Part shown: one piece after another, positions 43,332-52,078 of the stretch
Position numbering within the stretch: position 1 is the stretch's first letter
Layout of the letters: the number at the start of each line of letters is the position of its first letter
Program-made: the position numbers and the translations under genes
Assembly: GCA_965224325.1 (NCBI GenBank)
Contig: CBDCYT010000012.1
Span: forward strand, 310,001-374,000
Origin: CBDCMJ01 sp965224325
Lineage (GTDB): Bacteria; Chloroflexota; Dehalococcoidia; Lucifugimonadales; UBA3495
DNA: 64,000 nt
Reading direction: 5' to 3'
The notes under the pieces: model-generated
The model's database searches: none
Told to the model about the DNA's origin: nothing
What the model saw: only the letters and a program-made list of their open reading frames with translations

Positions 43332-43924
43332 TGTTGTTGATGATAGACAACTACGACAGCTTCACCTATAACCTGCACCAGTACCTGTCGGAACTGGGCG
43401 CCGAGGTAGTTACGGTGCGCAACGACAAAACCTCCCTGGAGGAAATGGAGGGATTGGCGCCGGAGGGCATCGTAATCTCTCCGGGTCCCTCCACTCCCCT
43501 GGAAGCCGGCATTTCCAACGACGTTATCCGCCATTTTGGACCAAAGCTGCCCATACTGGGCGTGTGCCTGGGGCATCAGTGCATGGGATACGTGTACGGG
43601 GCCACCGTCGACCGTGCCGGAGAAATCCGCCACGGGAAGACCTCCATGATCCACCATGACGGCAAGGGAGTATTGGCCGGACTTCCCAATCCCTTCGAAG
43701 CCATCCGCTACCACTCCTTGGTGATATACCCGGACACGATGCCCGACTGCTTGGAGGTCACTGCCTGGACTGAAAACGGCTTGATAATGGGGCTTCGTCA
43801 TAAGGAATACCCCTTGGAGGGAGTGCAGTTTCATCCCGAGTCCATTATGACGCCCATGGGAAAGCCGTTGCTGCGGAATTTCTTGAACCAGTTGCGTGGG
43901 AACACCGCCAGCTATGATTCGTGA
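43331..43924 (+). CDS. trpG: Anthranilate synthase glutamine amidotransferase component
   Basis: A 197-residue class I amidotransferase that gives ammonia to TrpE. The nucleophile Cys is in LGVCLGHQCMGY, and His and Glu of the triad are in GVQFHPESIM. The N-terminus MLLMIDNYDSFTYNLHQYL is canonical. ATG at 43331 overlaps the VOC gene stop, and the 3' end overlaps trpD by 11 bases. It may also serve folate synthesis (PabA), which cannot be excluded from sequence. Confidence 0.96.
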   Translation: MLLMIDNYDSFTYNLHQYLSELGAEVVTVRNDKTSLEEMEGLAPEGIVISPGPSTPLEAGISNDVIRHFGPKLPILGVCLGHQCMGYVYGATVDRAGEIRHGKTSMIHHDGKGVLAGLPNPFEAIRYHSLVIYPDTMPDCLEVTAWTENGLIMGLRHKEYPLEGVQFHPESIMTPMGKPLLRNFLNQLRGNTASYDS

Positions 43925-44939
43925 AGCCATTGGCGCCGTGGTCTCCGGTCGCTCCCTGGATATGGAGACGGCGGCCGCCGTAATGCGGGAGATAATGGAG
44001 GGAGACGCCACGCCAGGTCAATTGGGGGCGTTTCTCACCGCACTGCGGGTCAAAGGAGAGACGGTAGAAGAGATTGCGGGTATGGCCACGGTCATGCGGG
44101 AGAAATCCCTCAAGGTGAACGTGGAAGGCAAGGTGGTGGACACCGTGGGTACGGGTGGAGACGGCCAAGACACGTTCAACATTTCCACCGCTACGGCGTT
44201 CGTCGCGGCGGGGGCGGGATTGAAAGTGGCCAAGCATGGCAACCGGGCCGCGTCCAGCACCTGTGGCAGCGCGGACGTACTGGAGGCCTTGGGAGTTAAG
44301 TTTGACCTGCGGCCCGAAGGTGTGGAGCGGTGCATCAACGAAATCGGCATCGGGTTTATGTTCGCGCCCGCATTCCACGCCGCCACTCGCCACGCGGGTC
44401 CCGTTCGCCGAGAGATCGGCATCAGGACCGTTTTCAACGTGTTGGGGCCGCTGACCAACCCGGCAAACGCCCAGTATTCATTGGTCGGGGTTGCTTATCC
44501 AGAGTTGGGAGAGAAGGTTGCTCAGGCCCTTCATATTCTGGGTGCGCGGCATGCTATTATCGTCCATGGGGATGGAGGGCTGGACGAAATTGCGCTTTCC
44601 GGCGCCACTTCCGTATGGGAGTTGCTGAATGGCGATCTGCGCACCTGGACCCTTGAGGTGGCGGACACCGGGCTCCCGGAGCAGTCCATAGCCCAGGTCC
44701 AAGGAGGTTCAAAGGAAGAAAATGCAGCCACCATGCGGCGGCTATTTCGGGGAGCACCGGGGCCTATTCGCGACATTGTGCTGGTCAACGCCGCGGGAGT
44801 GCTGCTGGCCGGTGAGTTGGTCTCGACTCTGCCGCAAGGCATCGCCGTGGCAAAGGAAGCCATCGACAGCGGTGCGGCCTTGGAAAAGTTAAACGCCCTT
44901 ACTGAGCTGAGCCAGCGGTTGGGCATGGAGAGCTGTTAG
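43914..44939 (+). CDS. trpD: Anthranilate phosphoribosyltransferase
   Basis: A 341-residue enzyme joining anthranilate and PRPP. The PRPP-binding loop is DTVGTGGDGQDTFNISTAT, followed by KHGNRAASSTCGSADVLEAL. The anthranilate site is FMFAPAFHAA and RTVFNVLGPLTNPAN. ATG at 43914 is used; a GTG six codons upstream is possible. It overlaps trpG, consistent with coupled translation. Confidence 0.97.
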   Translation: MIREAIGAVVSGRSLDMETAAAVMREIMEGDATPGQLGAFLTALRVKGETVEEIAGMATVMREKSLKVNVEGKVVDTVGTGGDGQDTFNISTATAFVAAGAGLKVAKHGNRAASSTCGSADVLEALGVKFDLRPEGVERCINEIGIGFMFAPAFHAATRHAGPVRREIGIRTVFNVLGPLTNPANAQYSLVGVAYPELGEKVAQALHILGARHAIIVHGDGGLDEIALSGATSVWELLNGDLRTWTLEVADTGLPEQSIAQVQGGSKEENAATMRRLFRGAPGPIRDIVLVNAAGVLLAGELVSTLPQGIAVAKEAIDSGAALEKLNALTELSQRLGMESC

Positions 44940-44964
44940 ACACGTGGAGGGCAAGCAAAGCCGA

Positions 44965-45771
44965 ATGCCGAACATCCTTGACGAAATCGTGGCCGCCAAG
45001 CGCCAGGAATTAGTTCTCCGCAAAGAGACCGTCCCTCTGGACGCGCTCCAAGAAGCTATCGCTGGCCAACTACGGCCTTTCAACCTTTCGGGAGCCCTCC
45101 TGGGCGGCGGAGTTCGTCTCATCGCCGAGGTAAAAAAGGCGTCTCCATCTCGGGGACTCCTTTGCCCCGATTTCGACCCGGTGCGGCTGGCGGCCATTTA
45201 TGCCGGTAACGGCGCCGCCGCCATATCCGTACTCACCGACGTCAGATTTCAGGGGGAGCTGGAGCACCTGGCCCAAATCAAAAAGACCGGGGCTTCCCAG
45301 CGCTTACCGGTGCTGCGCAAGGACTTTATCTTCGACCCTTACCAGGTGTACGAAGCACGCTCTGTGGGCGCGGACGCCCTGTTGCTTATCGTGGCCATCC
45401 TGTCGCCTCAAGAACTCAAAGAGTTGCTGGAAGTGAGCCACTCGCTTTGGATGCAGTGCCTGGTGGAGGTCCATGACGAAGAGGAATTAGAGACTGCCCT
45501 TGCTGCCGGCGCGGAGATAATCGGCATCAACAACCGCGACCTGCGCACCTTTACCACCGATCTGGCTGTAACCCGCCGTTTGGCTCCTTTAATCCCTAGG
45601 GGAAAGCTTGTGGTCAGTGAAAGCGGCATCCACAGCTCAGATGACCTGCGCCAGCTGGCGCGGGACCGGGTCAACGCCGTTCTGGTTGGGGAAGCGCTGG
45701 TCACCGCCAACGACGTCGCGGAAAAGGTGCGGGAGCTCACGGGGCAAACCGTCCCCTCGGTGGGTTCGTGA
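44965..45771 (+). CDS. trpC: Indole-3-glycerol-phosphate synthase
   Basis: A 268-residue TIM-barrel enzyme that closes the indole ring. N-terminal ILDEIVAAKRQELVLRKETV is typical. The active site includes LIAEVKKASPSRGLL (Lys), LPVLRKDFIFDPYQVYEARS (catalytic Lys) and the Glu of CLVEVHDEEELE. IIGINNRDLRTF and VVSESGIHSSDDLRQL bind phosphate. ATG at 44965 has GGAGGG 11 bases upstream; GTG at 44944 is an alternative. Confidence 0.96.
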   Translation: MPNILDEIVAAKRQELVLRKETVPLDALQEAIAGQLRPFNLSGALLGGGVRLIAEVKKASPSRGLLCPDFDPVRLAAIYAGNGAAAISVLTDVRFQGELEHLAQIKKTGASQRLPVLRKDFIFDPYQVYEARSVGADALLLIVAILSPQELKELLEVSHSLWMQCLVEVHDEEELETALAAGAEIIGINNRDLRTFTTDLAVTRRLAPLIPRGKLVVSESGIHSSDDLRQLARDRVNAVLVGEALVTANDVAEKVRELTGQTVPSVGS

Positions 45772-46439
45772 CTCGGGTAAAAATTTGCGGCATACGGCAG
45801 CCGGCCGATGCCTTAGCGGCGGCTGAAGCAGGCGCCGACTTCATTGGTATAGTCTTCGTGCCACGTCGCCACCGGCGGTTAGACTGCGACGCGGCCGCTG
45901 GTGTGGTGCGCGCCCTGCGCACGGCCGACGCGGACCCGGGGTCCAACGCACCCAAGATAGTAGGCTTGTTTGCCGGACAGCCCCTGGACGAGGTGAACCG
46001 GACCATCCACTCCTGTGGGCTGGATATGGCCCAGCTCTGCGGGGAGGAATCGCCGGAATACTGCCGGCGGGTGGACGCGCCGGTTATCAAGGTAGTGCAC
46101 GTGGCCGGCGGCGCAGCCGGTTCTCAGGCAGCGGCGTCTTTGGCCGAACAAATCGCTGACTATGGCGATGCGGGATTCCTGATTACCTTGGACCGTCTGG
46201 TGGAGGGAGTTCAAGGGGGCACTGGACAAAGCTTCGACTGGGACGTCGCCGCTCAGCTAGGTCAAAGAGGCCTCTCCTTCATCCTAGCCGGTGGGCTGTC
46301 CCCGGACAACGTGGCTCAGGCCGTGGCGGACGTGCAGCCTTGGGGAGTTGACGTGTCCAGTGGCGTAGAGACCGGAGGCGTCAAGGACCGCGATAAGATT
46401 CAAGCCTTTATTCACAATGCGAAAAGCGCGGATAGTTAA
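45768..46439 (+). CDS. trpF: Phosphoribosylanthranilate isomerase
   Basis: A 223-residue TIM-barrel isomerase. The N-terminal VKICGIRQPADALAAAEAGA has the catalytic Cys and DFIGIVFVP follows. Asp is in LITLDRLVEGVQGGTGQSFD, and the phosphate loop is ILAGGLSPDNVAQAV with GVDVSSGVETGGVKD. It starts with a GTG that overlaps the trpC stop, so it is coupled to trpC. Confidence 0.96.
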   Translation: MTRVKICGIRQPADALAAAEAGADFIGIVFVPRRHRRLDCDAAAGVVRALRTADADPGSNAPKIVGLFAGQPLDEVNRTIHSCGLDMAQLCGEESPEYCRRVDAPVIKVVHVAGGAAGSQAAASLAEQIADYGDAGFLITLDRLVEGVQGGTGQSFDWDVAAQLGQRGLSFILAGGLSPDNVAQAVADVQPWGVDVSSGVETGGVKDRDKIQAFIHNAKSADS

Positions 46440-46460
46440 AGGACAGTTAAGGTAACCCAC

Positions 46461-47663
46461 ATGGGAATGAGGCCTACGTCTAAATTGCCCGATGAACGGG
46501 GCCGGTTCGGAGACTTTGGCGGCAAGTTCGTACCGGAGACGCTCATGGCCGCTTTGGCGGAGCTTGAGGCTGCGTATGAGGCGGCCAAAGAGTCTCCCGA
46601 TTTCCAGGCTCGCCTGGAGCACCTGCTGCACACCTACGCCGGCCGGCCTACCTCCCTATATTACGCCGAAAACCTCACTCGCCACTGCGGCGGAGCGAAA
46701 ATTTACTTGAAGCGGGAGGACCTGGCCCACACCGGCGCTCACAAGATTAACAACGCCCTTGGCCAGGCGCTCTTGGCCCAGAATATGGGCAAGGACCGGA
46801 TCATCGCCGAGACCGGCGCCGGTCAGCACGGGGTGGCCACTGCCACCGCCTGCGCCATGCTTGGCTTACACTGCATCGTCTACATGGGCTCGGAGGACGT
46901 GGAGAGACAATCGCTAAACGTTTTTCGAATGAAATTGCTGGGCGCGGAGGTCATCCCGGTGGAATCGGGCACCCGCACCTTGAAAGACGCTATCAACGAG
47001 GCAATTCGAGACTGGGTGACCAACGTGGACACCACTCACTACCTTATCGGCAGCGTCGTGGGCCCACACCCATACCCCATGCTGGTCAGAGACTTCCAGG
47101 CGGTCATCGGCAGGGAAGCCCGCAGCCAGATCTTGCTAGCCGAGGGTCGGTTACCGCACTACGTACTGGCGTGCGTGGGCGGCGGAAGCAATGCCATTGG
47201 AGCATTCCATGAGTTCCTGGCCGACGAATCGGTGAACTTGGTGGGAGTCGAGGCTGGCGGTGAGGGGGTAGAAACCAGCAGGCACTCGGCCTCGCTCAGC
47301 GCCGGACGGCCCGGCGTGCTTCACGGCTCCATGTCTTATTTGCTTCAAGATGAGCACGGCCAGGTCAACGAGACGCACAGCATTTCCGCGGGATTGGACT
47401 ATCCTGGGGTGGGGCCCGAGCACAGCTTTCTCAAAGACTCCGGCCGGGCCGAATATCTCTCCGTTAACGACGACCAAGCCCTTGAAGGATTTCACTTGCT
47501 ATGCAGAACGGAGGGAATCATACCCGCGTTGGAGCCCTCTCACGCCGTCTTCCACGCCGCCCATTTGGCCCCCCAACTGTCCGCCGGAGAGGTTGTTCTG
47601 GTCTGCCTCAGCGGTCGGGGAGACAAGGATATTCAAATCGTAGCCAAGGCTGCCGGCATGTAG
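46461..47663 (+). CDS. trpB: Tryptophan synthase beta chain
   Basis: A 400-residue PLP enzyme joining indole and serine. The PLP lysine is in DLAHTGAHKINNALGQALLA, and ETGAGQHGVATATACAMLG has the catalytic Glu. VGGGSNAIGAFHEFLADESV holds the phosphate loop, and VCLSGRGDKD is the C-terminal end. It belongs to the TrpB1 group that usually pairs with TrpA, yet no trpA follows. It is the last gene of the operon here; the 730 bases downstream contain repeats but no gene. Confidence 0.97.
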   Translation: MGMRPTSKLPDERGRFGDFGGKFVPETLMAALAELEAAYEAAKESPDFQARLEHLLHTYAGRPTSLYYAENLTRHCGGAKIYLKREDLAHTGAHKINNALGQALLAQNMGKDRIIAETGAGQHGVATATACAMLGLHCIVYMGSEDVERQSLNVFRMKLLGAEVIPVESGTRTLKDAINEAIRDWVTNVDTTHYLIGSVVGPHPYPMLVRDFQAVIGREARSQILLAEGRLPHYVLACVGGGSNAIGAFHEFLADESVNLVGVEAGGEGVETSRHSASLSAGRPGVLHGSMSYLLQDEHGQVNETHSISAGLDYPGVGPEHSFLKDSGRAEYLSVNDDQALEGFHLLCRTEGIIPALEPSHAVFHAAHLAPQLSAGEVVLVCLSGRGDKDIQIVAKAAGM

Positions 47664-47796
47664 CCTCGAGCTTGGCGCGGTAATCTCGAATCCATCCGGC
47701 CAACGCCAACCCAAGCGGCCCGTCTATCCCCCTCCGGCGGTCCCACACCATGCAGGCGGTCGCCTTCCTCCAACTTAGGTTAATCGTCCAAGGCAA

Positions 47797-47960
47797 CCTC
47801 TCATTTCCTTCTGTGTCGCAACCCTTGGCTATCCATCAATCGGGGACCTATCTCTTCCTGTGCCGCACCCCAGGCCATCGATCAATCAGGGACCTATCTC
47901 TTCCTGTGCCGCACCCCAGGCCATCGATCAATTAGAGACTTATCTCTTCCTGTGCCGCAC
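47797..47960. repeat. Four tandem units of a 46-bp repeat downstream of trpB
   Basis: The unit, starting GGGACCTATCTCTTCCTGTG and ending CCATCGATCAAT, repeats with a 46-base period at about 47797 (diverged), 47843, 47889 and 47935. The two central copies are nearly identical. There is no CRISPR-like spacer. Apart from this, 47664-48329 holds nothing supported. Confidence 0.75.
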
Positions 47961-48329
47961 CCCTAGCCTCAGTCAGCTCGGATTTGCCAGTAGCTAGAGG
48001 ATTGAGCTAACGAGGCTACCCCTGAATTCTGTAGCCTGGTGATCTGCTATGAGGAGTGACCGCCCCGGCTGCTAGCCAAGACGGGACCGTTGCGCCGGAA
48101 CTAACCGGAACTAAATGGAAACGCAAGCTATCCCAGGCTGCATCCGTGGAAAGATCGGCGGTATGTCGCAACGGCCGGGCGCTGCCAAAGCCGCCGTTCG
48201 CTGACGGTTCAACACCAGCCGGCACCGGGATTAAAGGTAATCGGAACTGACCCTGTGCCTCCATGGTTGACGGTGCGCCAAGGCCCGGCAGCTATTACGG
48301 GCAAGGGGCAAGAGGCGGAGACACCAAGT

Positions 48330-48353
48330 GGCCGGAGGTTTTATCCTCCGGCC
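48330..48353 (-). terminator. Hairpin after the surface-protein gene
   Basis: GGCCGGAGG (48330-48338) pairs perfectly with CCTCCGGCC (48345-48353) around a 6-base loop, 39 bases past the stop of the leftward surface-protein gene. No T-run follows on either strand, so it may act as an RNA-end stabiliser rather than a strict terminator. Confidence 0.5.
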
Positions 48354-48392
48354 ATCTTAACGCGGTCTTAGTTGACTGTTCTTATTGGATGT

Positions 48393-50252
48393 TTAGTTCA
48401 TGATTGGTATTTGCAGGGTGTCCTGCTCCGTGGCGTAGGCTGGGAAGGTCGTGTCCCCGCCTAGCGGGTTGGTGCCGTGGCCGGTGGCCGTGACGTCCAC
48501 GGTCTCGGCGTCACTGGCCAGGACCACGTTGTCTCCGGCTACCGATACGATCACCACCCTCCATTCCCAGGTCTCTCCTGGGTCTAGCACGCCATCGTCC
48601 CTATCGTCTCCGCCGATGAACTCCTTGGAGTCGACGGTGAGGCGCTGATTGGTGGGCTCCACGTCGACGTATACGTCACGGAGAGAAGAGTCACCGGTGT
48701 TGGACTCGGTAATGGTTAGGACCTGGACCACCAACCGCAACACCATGGTGTCAACCTCGGTGAGTGCAACGGCGGTGTTGGGATGGAGAACTGTAACGGA
48801 CACAGTGGCGGTTGCCGCCACCGCGGCCCCGTCCGGGGCGGTGCCGGTTACGGTGATAATGCTGTCCACCAGGTCCGCGTCCAGCCGACCGGATTCACAA
48901 TCATAGGTAACTTCTTGCTCCGCCTCTAGTGGTGTTTCCAGGTCCATGCTGCAGAGCGGCGAGGAGTCGTCAACAACCGTCACGTTAGTGAGTTTGGTGT
49001 TCCCTTGGTTGGTAACTGTTACGGTAAACTTGGCTGTATCCTGCGCTATGATTTCTGGTTCATCCGTAGTCTTAGTAACGACCAGGCCTACGTCGAAGAC
49101 AATTACCTCAACCTCAGCGGAATCGGTCAGCGTCTTCCCCACGCCCACCACCTGGCCCTTAACGTTGGCCACTATGCGCGTGGGCCCTATTTCATGCGTG
49201 CTCGAGCATTCGTAGGTCATGGTTGCACCCAAGGCCATGTCGCCAACGAACCGACCGCACTCGCTGGCCCCTTTCACCCTGACATCCACCTCTCTCAGCG
49301 AGGTGCTGTTAGGGTTGCTGACAGTTATGGTGAACTCAGAATCAGTCCCGATGCGCTTCTGTTGGAACGGCGGCTCCATCTCGATGGAAATTGTTGTCTC
49401 TTCGATTGTAAGGGACCCCTTTGCGGTGGCTTCAACCGAGGCCAGTTCGGGCGGCACTCCGCCAACAACGGCGGCGGTGACCTTAGCTACGTTGTCGGCA
49501 TCCTCGGTGGGGCTCATTGAGCAATCGAAGGAAGTGGTTTCGTCCACCGCCAAAGTCATAGACTCGAAGTTGCGCTCACAGTCGGTGTTCAGTGAATCAG
49601 TAACCATGATGCTAGACAACTCGAAACCACCGTTGTTCTCTATGCTGATAGTGAAATTAGCGTCTCCACCCTCGTATACATTCTGCGTATCAGGATCGAT
49701 GGCAATTGCAACGGAAGGGGGTTTCAACTGAATCTGAGATGGGACGGCCGCCGTAAGGACCGGATGCTCCCCGTCACCTGCAACGCTGTGGGACTGGCCT
49801 CCGGAGTAGAGGACCTGGACCGACAACACCGAGTTTACAGCGTCGTTTTGGTCGACGGTGTAACTAACGCTGGGCGCCTCGAAGGCGGAGCCCAACGCGA
49901 TCAGGGGAATCTGGGAATCCTCGTCGAATCCGACGATATCCACAGTTGCTCCGTTGGGAAGCGTAATCGAAAGCTCTCCGCCCTCATAGTTACAGGCGGT
50001 CTGATCGGGAGGAAGATCCGGAAGCGACAAGATGAAGTTGTAGGAGAGCTCCTCACCATGAGAGACTTCAGCGACCTTGGCGCCGGTTCCATCGGTAACT
50101 TCGACCGAAAGTGAAACGTTGGTGAAGTTGCATGCGGCGGGATCTTCGTGACCCAATGCGAACTGACCACGAAGCGTGAGCGTAGCTGTAACCGCCACAA
50201 TAATCGCTATGAAGATTACTAAAGGGACCACCCTTCTTTGAGTCAACTTCAT
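48393..50252 (-). CDS. Secreted surface protein with DUF11/CARDB-like repeats
   Basis: A 619-residue protein. A signal/anchor segment (VVPLVIFIAIIVAVTATLTL) occupies residues about 8-28. The rest comprises at least four repeated beta-sandwich units of about 100 residues: ANFTISIENNGGFELSSIMV, SEFTITVSNPNSTSLREVDV, AKFTVTVTNQGNTKLTNVTV and VLTITESNTGDSSLRDVYVD, each followed by a C-x-n-C pair. This pattern is that of the DUF11/CARDB-type modules of archaeal and Chloroflexota S-layer-like proteins. ATG at 50252 has AGGAAGG seven bases upstream. No sorting signal is visible at the C-terminus. It is monocistronic. Confidence 0.8.
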   Translation of the reverse strand: MKLTQRRVVPLVIFIAIIVAVTATLTLRGQFALGHEDPAACNFTNVSLSVEVTDGTGAKVAEVSHGEELSYNFILSLPDLPPDQTACNYEGGELSITLPNGATVDIVGFDEDSQIPLIALGSAFEAPSVSYTVDQNDAVNSVLSVQVLYSGGQSHSVAGDGEHPVLTAAVPSQIQLKPPSVAIAIDPDTQNVYEGGDANFTISIENNGGFELSSIMVTDSLNTDCERNFESMTLAVDETTSFDCSMSPTEDADNVAKVTAAVVGGVPPELASVEATAKGSLTIEETTISIEMEPPFQQKRIGTDSEFTITVSNPNSTSLREVDVRVKGASECGRFVGDMALGATMTYECSSTHEIGPTRIVANVKGQVVGVGKTLTDSAEVEVIVFDVGLVVTKTTDEPEIIAQDTAKFTVTVTNQGNTKLTNVTVVDDSSPLCSMDLETPLEAEQEVTYDCESGRLDADLVDSIITVTGTAPDGAAVAATATVSVTVLHPNTAVALTEVDTMVLRLVVQVLTITESNTGDSSLRDVYVDVEPTNQRLTVDSKEFIGGDDRDDGVLDPGETWEWRVVIVSVAGDNVVLASDAETVDVTATGHGTNPLGGDTTFPAYATEQDTLQIPIMN

Positions 50253-50551
50253 CGATTTACCTTCCTTGCTGATAATATGCTCGAGTCTGGCCCTTAACCA
50301 GCGGTTACCATAATACCATATTGCATCAAATAGCAAGTGTTTTTAGCAACCTAAATCCGTCATCTGGGAGTCAGCGGAGGGGTTGGGGAGGCGGATAGCA
50401 GCTGGTGGGGAGCACCGCGGGGAAACAAGGGCTTGGTCTGGACGGCGCGCTGTGTTCGAGGCCCGCCAAGCCCTAGCATGGAGTTGCCTTCATTTCATTT
50501 TATTGCGCCATAGTAATAGCGTGATTGCTCCGGGGGGCCACTTGTAAATAT

Positions 50552-50596
50552 ATCAGAAGGGGACGACGGATAAATGCATCAGAAGTGGACGACGGA
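50552..50596. repeat. Short direct repeat in the 50253-50949 gap
   Basis: ATCAGAAGGGGACGACGGA (50552-50570) recurs with one change as ATCAGAAGTGGACGACGGA (50578-50596). It lies in a 700-base gap where no gene is supported. Promoters for both flanking genes should lie here. Confidence 0.55.
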
Positions 50597-50949
50597 AGGA
50601 AATAGGACGGAAGAGACGAAAGAAGGGAGACGAAGCAGATTCCAGAAGCTATGAGTCACGGCAGCGGAATCCCTGTTCCGGAAGGCTTGCTCGAAATGTT
50701 GGGCCCGAATACCAGACCTCCCGCCGGGCCCGGTTGCTGCGAATCTGTCTGGTGTGGAACAAGGGAATCAACCAACTGGCTTGAATGCTCCGGAGGCCGG
50801 ACTACTGGAGGCCGGGCTGGAGGAAGGAAAACCGGAGAATCCAGGACTGAGCGGCCTGCACAATGGGGTCAGCTAGCATTGTGACTAAGCTATCTAGGTT
50901 GTTATAATTGCCCGGTTCGCCCAGACCCGCACTCACGGAGGTTGGGACC

Positions 50950-51747
50950 ATGGACCTGGGACTGCAGGATAGAGTGGCCATTATCACCGGAGGGAGTGAA
51001 GGCATCGGCAAAGCCGCGGCCCTCAGCATGGCCAAGGAAGGCGCCAAGGTGATAATTGTGGCCCGCCGGGCCGACGTCTTAGAGCAAGCGGCCCAGGACA
51101 TCAAGACCGCCACCGAAGGTGTGGTGCTGCCTGTTGCCGCCGACGTCACGGACCGCGACGCTGCTAACAGGGTGGTGCAGACTGCCCGCGACAACTTCGG
51201 GCGAGTGGACATTTTGGTCAACAACGCGGGCACCGCTTTGGCTATGCCGTTTGAGAAGGTAACCGACGATGAATGGGAAGGGGACTTCGACTTGAAAGTG
51301 TGGGGGGCCGTCCGCTTCATTCGCGAGGTTATTCCTCACATGCGAAATGTTGGAGGGGGACGCATCATCAACGTCACCAACCTGGGCGGCCGCACGCCGG
51401 GTCCGGCGTCTATGCCCACGTCGATTTCCCGGGCCGCCGGCATCGCTATCACCAAAGGTCTGTCCAAAGATTTGGCCGAAGACAATATATTGGTTTCCAC
51501 TGTGTGTATAGGCTTGGTCAAAAGCGGGCAGCATCAACGCCGATACGAGAGCCGAAAACAATCTGATCCGGGGTTGACTGAAAACGCTTTCTACGACCAG
51601 ATGGCCCAGACGAGGGGAGTGCCTCTGGGCCGGGTGGCGGAGGCCGAAGAGGCGGGGGTCGTGATTGCGTTTCTGGCCTCGGCACGGGCCAGCTATCTGA
51701 CCGGAATCGCCGTGAACCTCGACGGCGGCGCCTCTGCGGTGGTGTAG
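50950..51747 (+). CDS. Short-chain dehydrogenase/reductase (SDR)
   Basis: A 265-residue SDR. IITGGSEGIGKAAALSMAKE is the cofactor site, NNAGTAL the structural motif and MRNVGGGRIINVTNLGGRTP the active-site strand. The usual Tyr of Y-x3-K is replaced: the region reads M-P-T-S-I-S-R-A-A-G, so both Tyr and Lys are missing and normal dehydrogenase chemistry is doubtful. The C-terminus YLTGIAVNLDGGASAVV is typical. ATG at 50950 has GGAGGTTGGG upstream. Confidence 0.88.
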   Translation: MDLGLQDRVAIITGGSEGIGKAAALSMAKEGAKVIIVARRADVLEQAAQDIKTATEGVVLPVAADVTDRDAANRVVQTARDNFGRVDILVNNAGTALAMPFEKVTDDEWEGDFDLKVWGAVRFIREVIPHMRNVGGGRIINVTNLGGRTPGPASMPTSISRAAGIAITKGLSKDLAEDNILVSTVCIGLVKSGQHQRRYESRKQSDPGLTENAFYDQMAQTRGVPLGRVAEAEEAGVVIAFLASARASYLTGIAVNLDGGASAVV

Positions 51748-51755
51748 CGCTCCTT

Positions 51756-52063
51756 GCTGGGAGGACGGCTTGAGAGCGGTGGCTGGACCCTGTGCGGCGA
51801 CTCCCCCTGAAGCCGCCAAGTGGGAGGTCGGCCCCGTTTGTTACTCGCGGCCGTTTCTTGGCCTTTTGCGGCGGCGTTCCGGAGCGATGGCGCTAGTTAA
51901 GTGGACCTAGAGTGCTGGGAGGACGGCTTGAGAGCGGTGGCTGGACAACCCTGTGCGGCGACTCCCTATGAGACCGTCAGGCGTCCGACAGGCCTGGACC
52001 GTTACTCGCAGGCGGTTCCTGGCTCTTTTCGGAGCGATGGCGCTAGTTAAGCGGACCTAGAGT
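51756..52063 (+). repeat. Tandem 150-bp leader repeats before the aminotransferase gene
   Basis: Two imperfect units (51756-51913 and 51914-52063) share TGGGAGGACGGCTTGAGAGC, GTGCGGCGACTCCC, TTACTCGC and TGGCGCTAGTTAAG. A third start, TGGGAGGATACAATTG, forms the ribosome site and TTG start of the aminotransferase gene. Each unit also carries a short frame (44 and 41 codons) opening at TTG after GGAGG, but their ends diverge, so coding is unlikely. Confidence 0.7.
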
Positions 52064-52078
52064 GGTGGGAGGATACAA

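Noticed and set aside
47797..47960. CRISPR array
   Set aside because: Units are directly adjacent with a 46-base period and no unique spacers, and no cas gene is near.
51756..52063. Tandem glycine riboswitch before the aminotransferase
   Set aside because: The conserved glycine-aptamer cores are not present, only the tandem arrangement is similar.
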